A DNA stretch of 51,176 nt, from NCBI RefSeq assembly GCF_014762705.1, contig NZ_JABURL010000096.1, positions 1 through 51,176 on the forward strand, read 5' to 3'. A program made the position numbers and the translations under genes. Position 1 is the stretch's first letter; each line of letters opens with the position of its first letter. Below, piece after piece: positions 50,960 to 51,176 of the stretch. Source of the stretch: Cyclobacterium sp. (GTDB lineage: Bacteria; Bacteroidota; Bacteroidia; Cytophagales; Cyclobacteriaceae). Under the pieces are notes generated by a model. That model did not search any database. It saw only the letters and a program-made list of their open reading frames with translations, and was not told where the DNA came from.

Positions 50960-51176
50960 TTAACGGCTATTTTAAAAAGAGTCTTTTAATCTTATATTGG
51001 ATATTTAAGGAATAATAATTTATATTTGTAATGAAAAGATATTTTATGTTAATATTCGATTCCAAATATGGTTTTTGCAATAAATTAACCTTTAGTTATT
51101 TAAATTGCCTGATATTTACTACTCCTAAATTTTAAATGAATTAGGAAATGACTCTAATCAATTTGAAAGTTAGGTT
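50960..51176 (+). other. Right edge, AT-rich, with a promoter for a gene outside the window
   Basis: No gene is supported. An ATG at 51031 opens 34 codons but begins only two bases after a -7 element and looks like chance. The promoter at 50997-51028 probably serves a gene beyond the edge. Confidence 0.35.
50997..51028 (+). promoter_or_regulatory. Possible promoter at the right edge
   Basis: TTG (50997-50999) and TATATTTG (51021-51028) are spaced 21 bp apart, one base longer than the best examples in this window. Confidence 0.5.

Noticed and set aside
51031-51135. 34-codon frame at the right edge
   Set aside because: The ATG is two bases after a -7 element and so would lie at or before the start of transcription; the composition is that of AT-rich intergenic DNA.
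1-51176. CRISPR arrays, tRNA or rRNA genes, insertion sequences
   Set aside because: No repeated spacer pattern, cloverleaf-like tRNA block, rRNA sequence or transposase frame was seen by reading; a dedicated tRNA and repeat scan was not possible here.

Overview
The window looks like a chromosome segment of a Bacteroidota bacterium, most likely Cytophagales and close to Cyclobacteriaceae. This placement is inferred. It rests on promoters of the Bacteroidota type (-33 TTG/TTTG, -7 TAnnTTTG), near absence of Shine-Dalgarno sequences, many lipoproteins and outer-membrane barrels ending in F, and families typical of the phylum (DUF1684, DUF4293, bactofilins, GlmU-like NTP_transf_4 proteins, Wzi/RemB-like barrels). 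I saw no rRNA, tRNA, CRISPR array or insertion sequence.

Layout. 1-6.1 kb (+) is housekeeping: radC, a DUF1684 protein, pheT, a small coiled-coil protein, zapA and rny. 6.2-10.7 kb (+) holds an RND-type permease without its usual membrane-fusion and TolC partners, preceded by a 37-residue lipoprotein reading frame and followed by a lipoprotein. 11-13.4 kb holds a secreted beta-rich protein, an intergenic stretch that can fold into a nested structure, a fusion of a heavy-metal-like domain with an AraC-type helix-turn-helix, and a convergent beta-barrel gene. 13.7-15.5 kb (+) is a cytoskeleton-like module: an actin-like ATPase, a possible 30-residue protein and a bactofilin. 15.6-23.8 kb is all on the minus strand: rpmE2, a GlmU-like nucleotidyltransferase, DNA polymerase III delta', a RimB-like protease, rimK, hemC, a lipoprotein cyclophilin, an RmlD-like reductase and a Na+ symporter. 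24-37 kb carries a Wzi-like barrel, two ABC half-transporters, a ComM/YifB ATPase, a second bactofilin, a Cys/Met-metabolism PLP enzyme, a DUF4293 protein, truA, two envelope proteins of unknown role and a tandem pair of collagen-motif lipoproteins. hemE follows at 37.2-38.2 kb. From 38.4 kb to the right edge, all on +, lies an exopolysaccharide/capsule cluster: two short sugar-phosphate transferases, Wza-like export protein, Wzc-like tyrosine kinase, Wzx-like flippase, acetyltransferase, Wzy-like polymerase and three glycosyltransferases. It becomes clearly more AT-rich towards the right, as variable polysaccharide clusters often do.

The strongest candidate for something new is the protein at 13757-14785. 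Its phosphate-2 and adenosine motifs are in the usual order, but the phosphate-1 signature of the actin fold sits at the extreme C-terminus (residues 323-331 of 342), while the N-terminus begins where an ordinary actin-like protein continues after phosphate-1. This reads as a natural circular permutation, and the gene lies beside a bactofilin. A second candidate is regulatory: both sugar transferase genes have near-identical promoters followed by pairs of AAAAYG repeats spaced exactly 21 bp apart, with an additional pair upstream of the second promoter.
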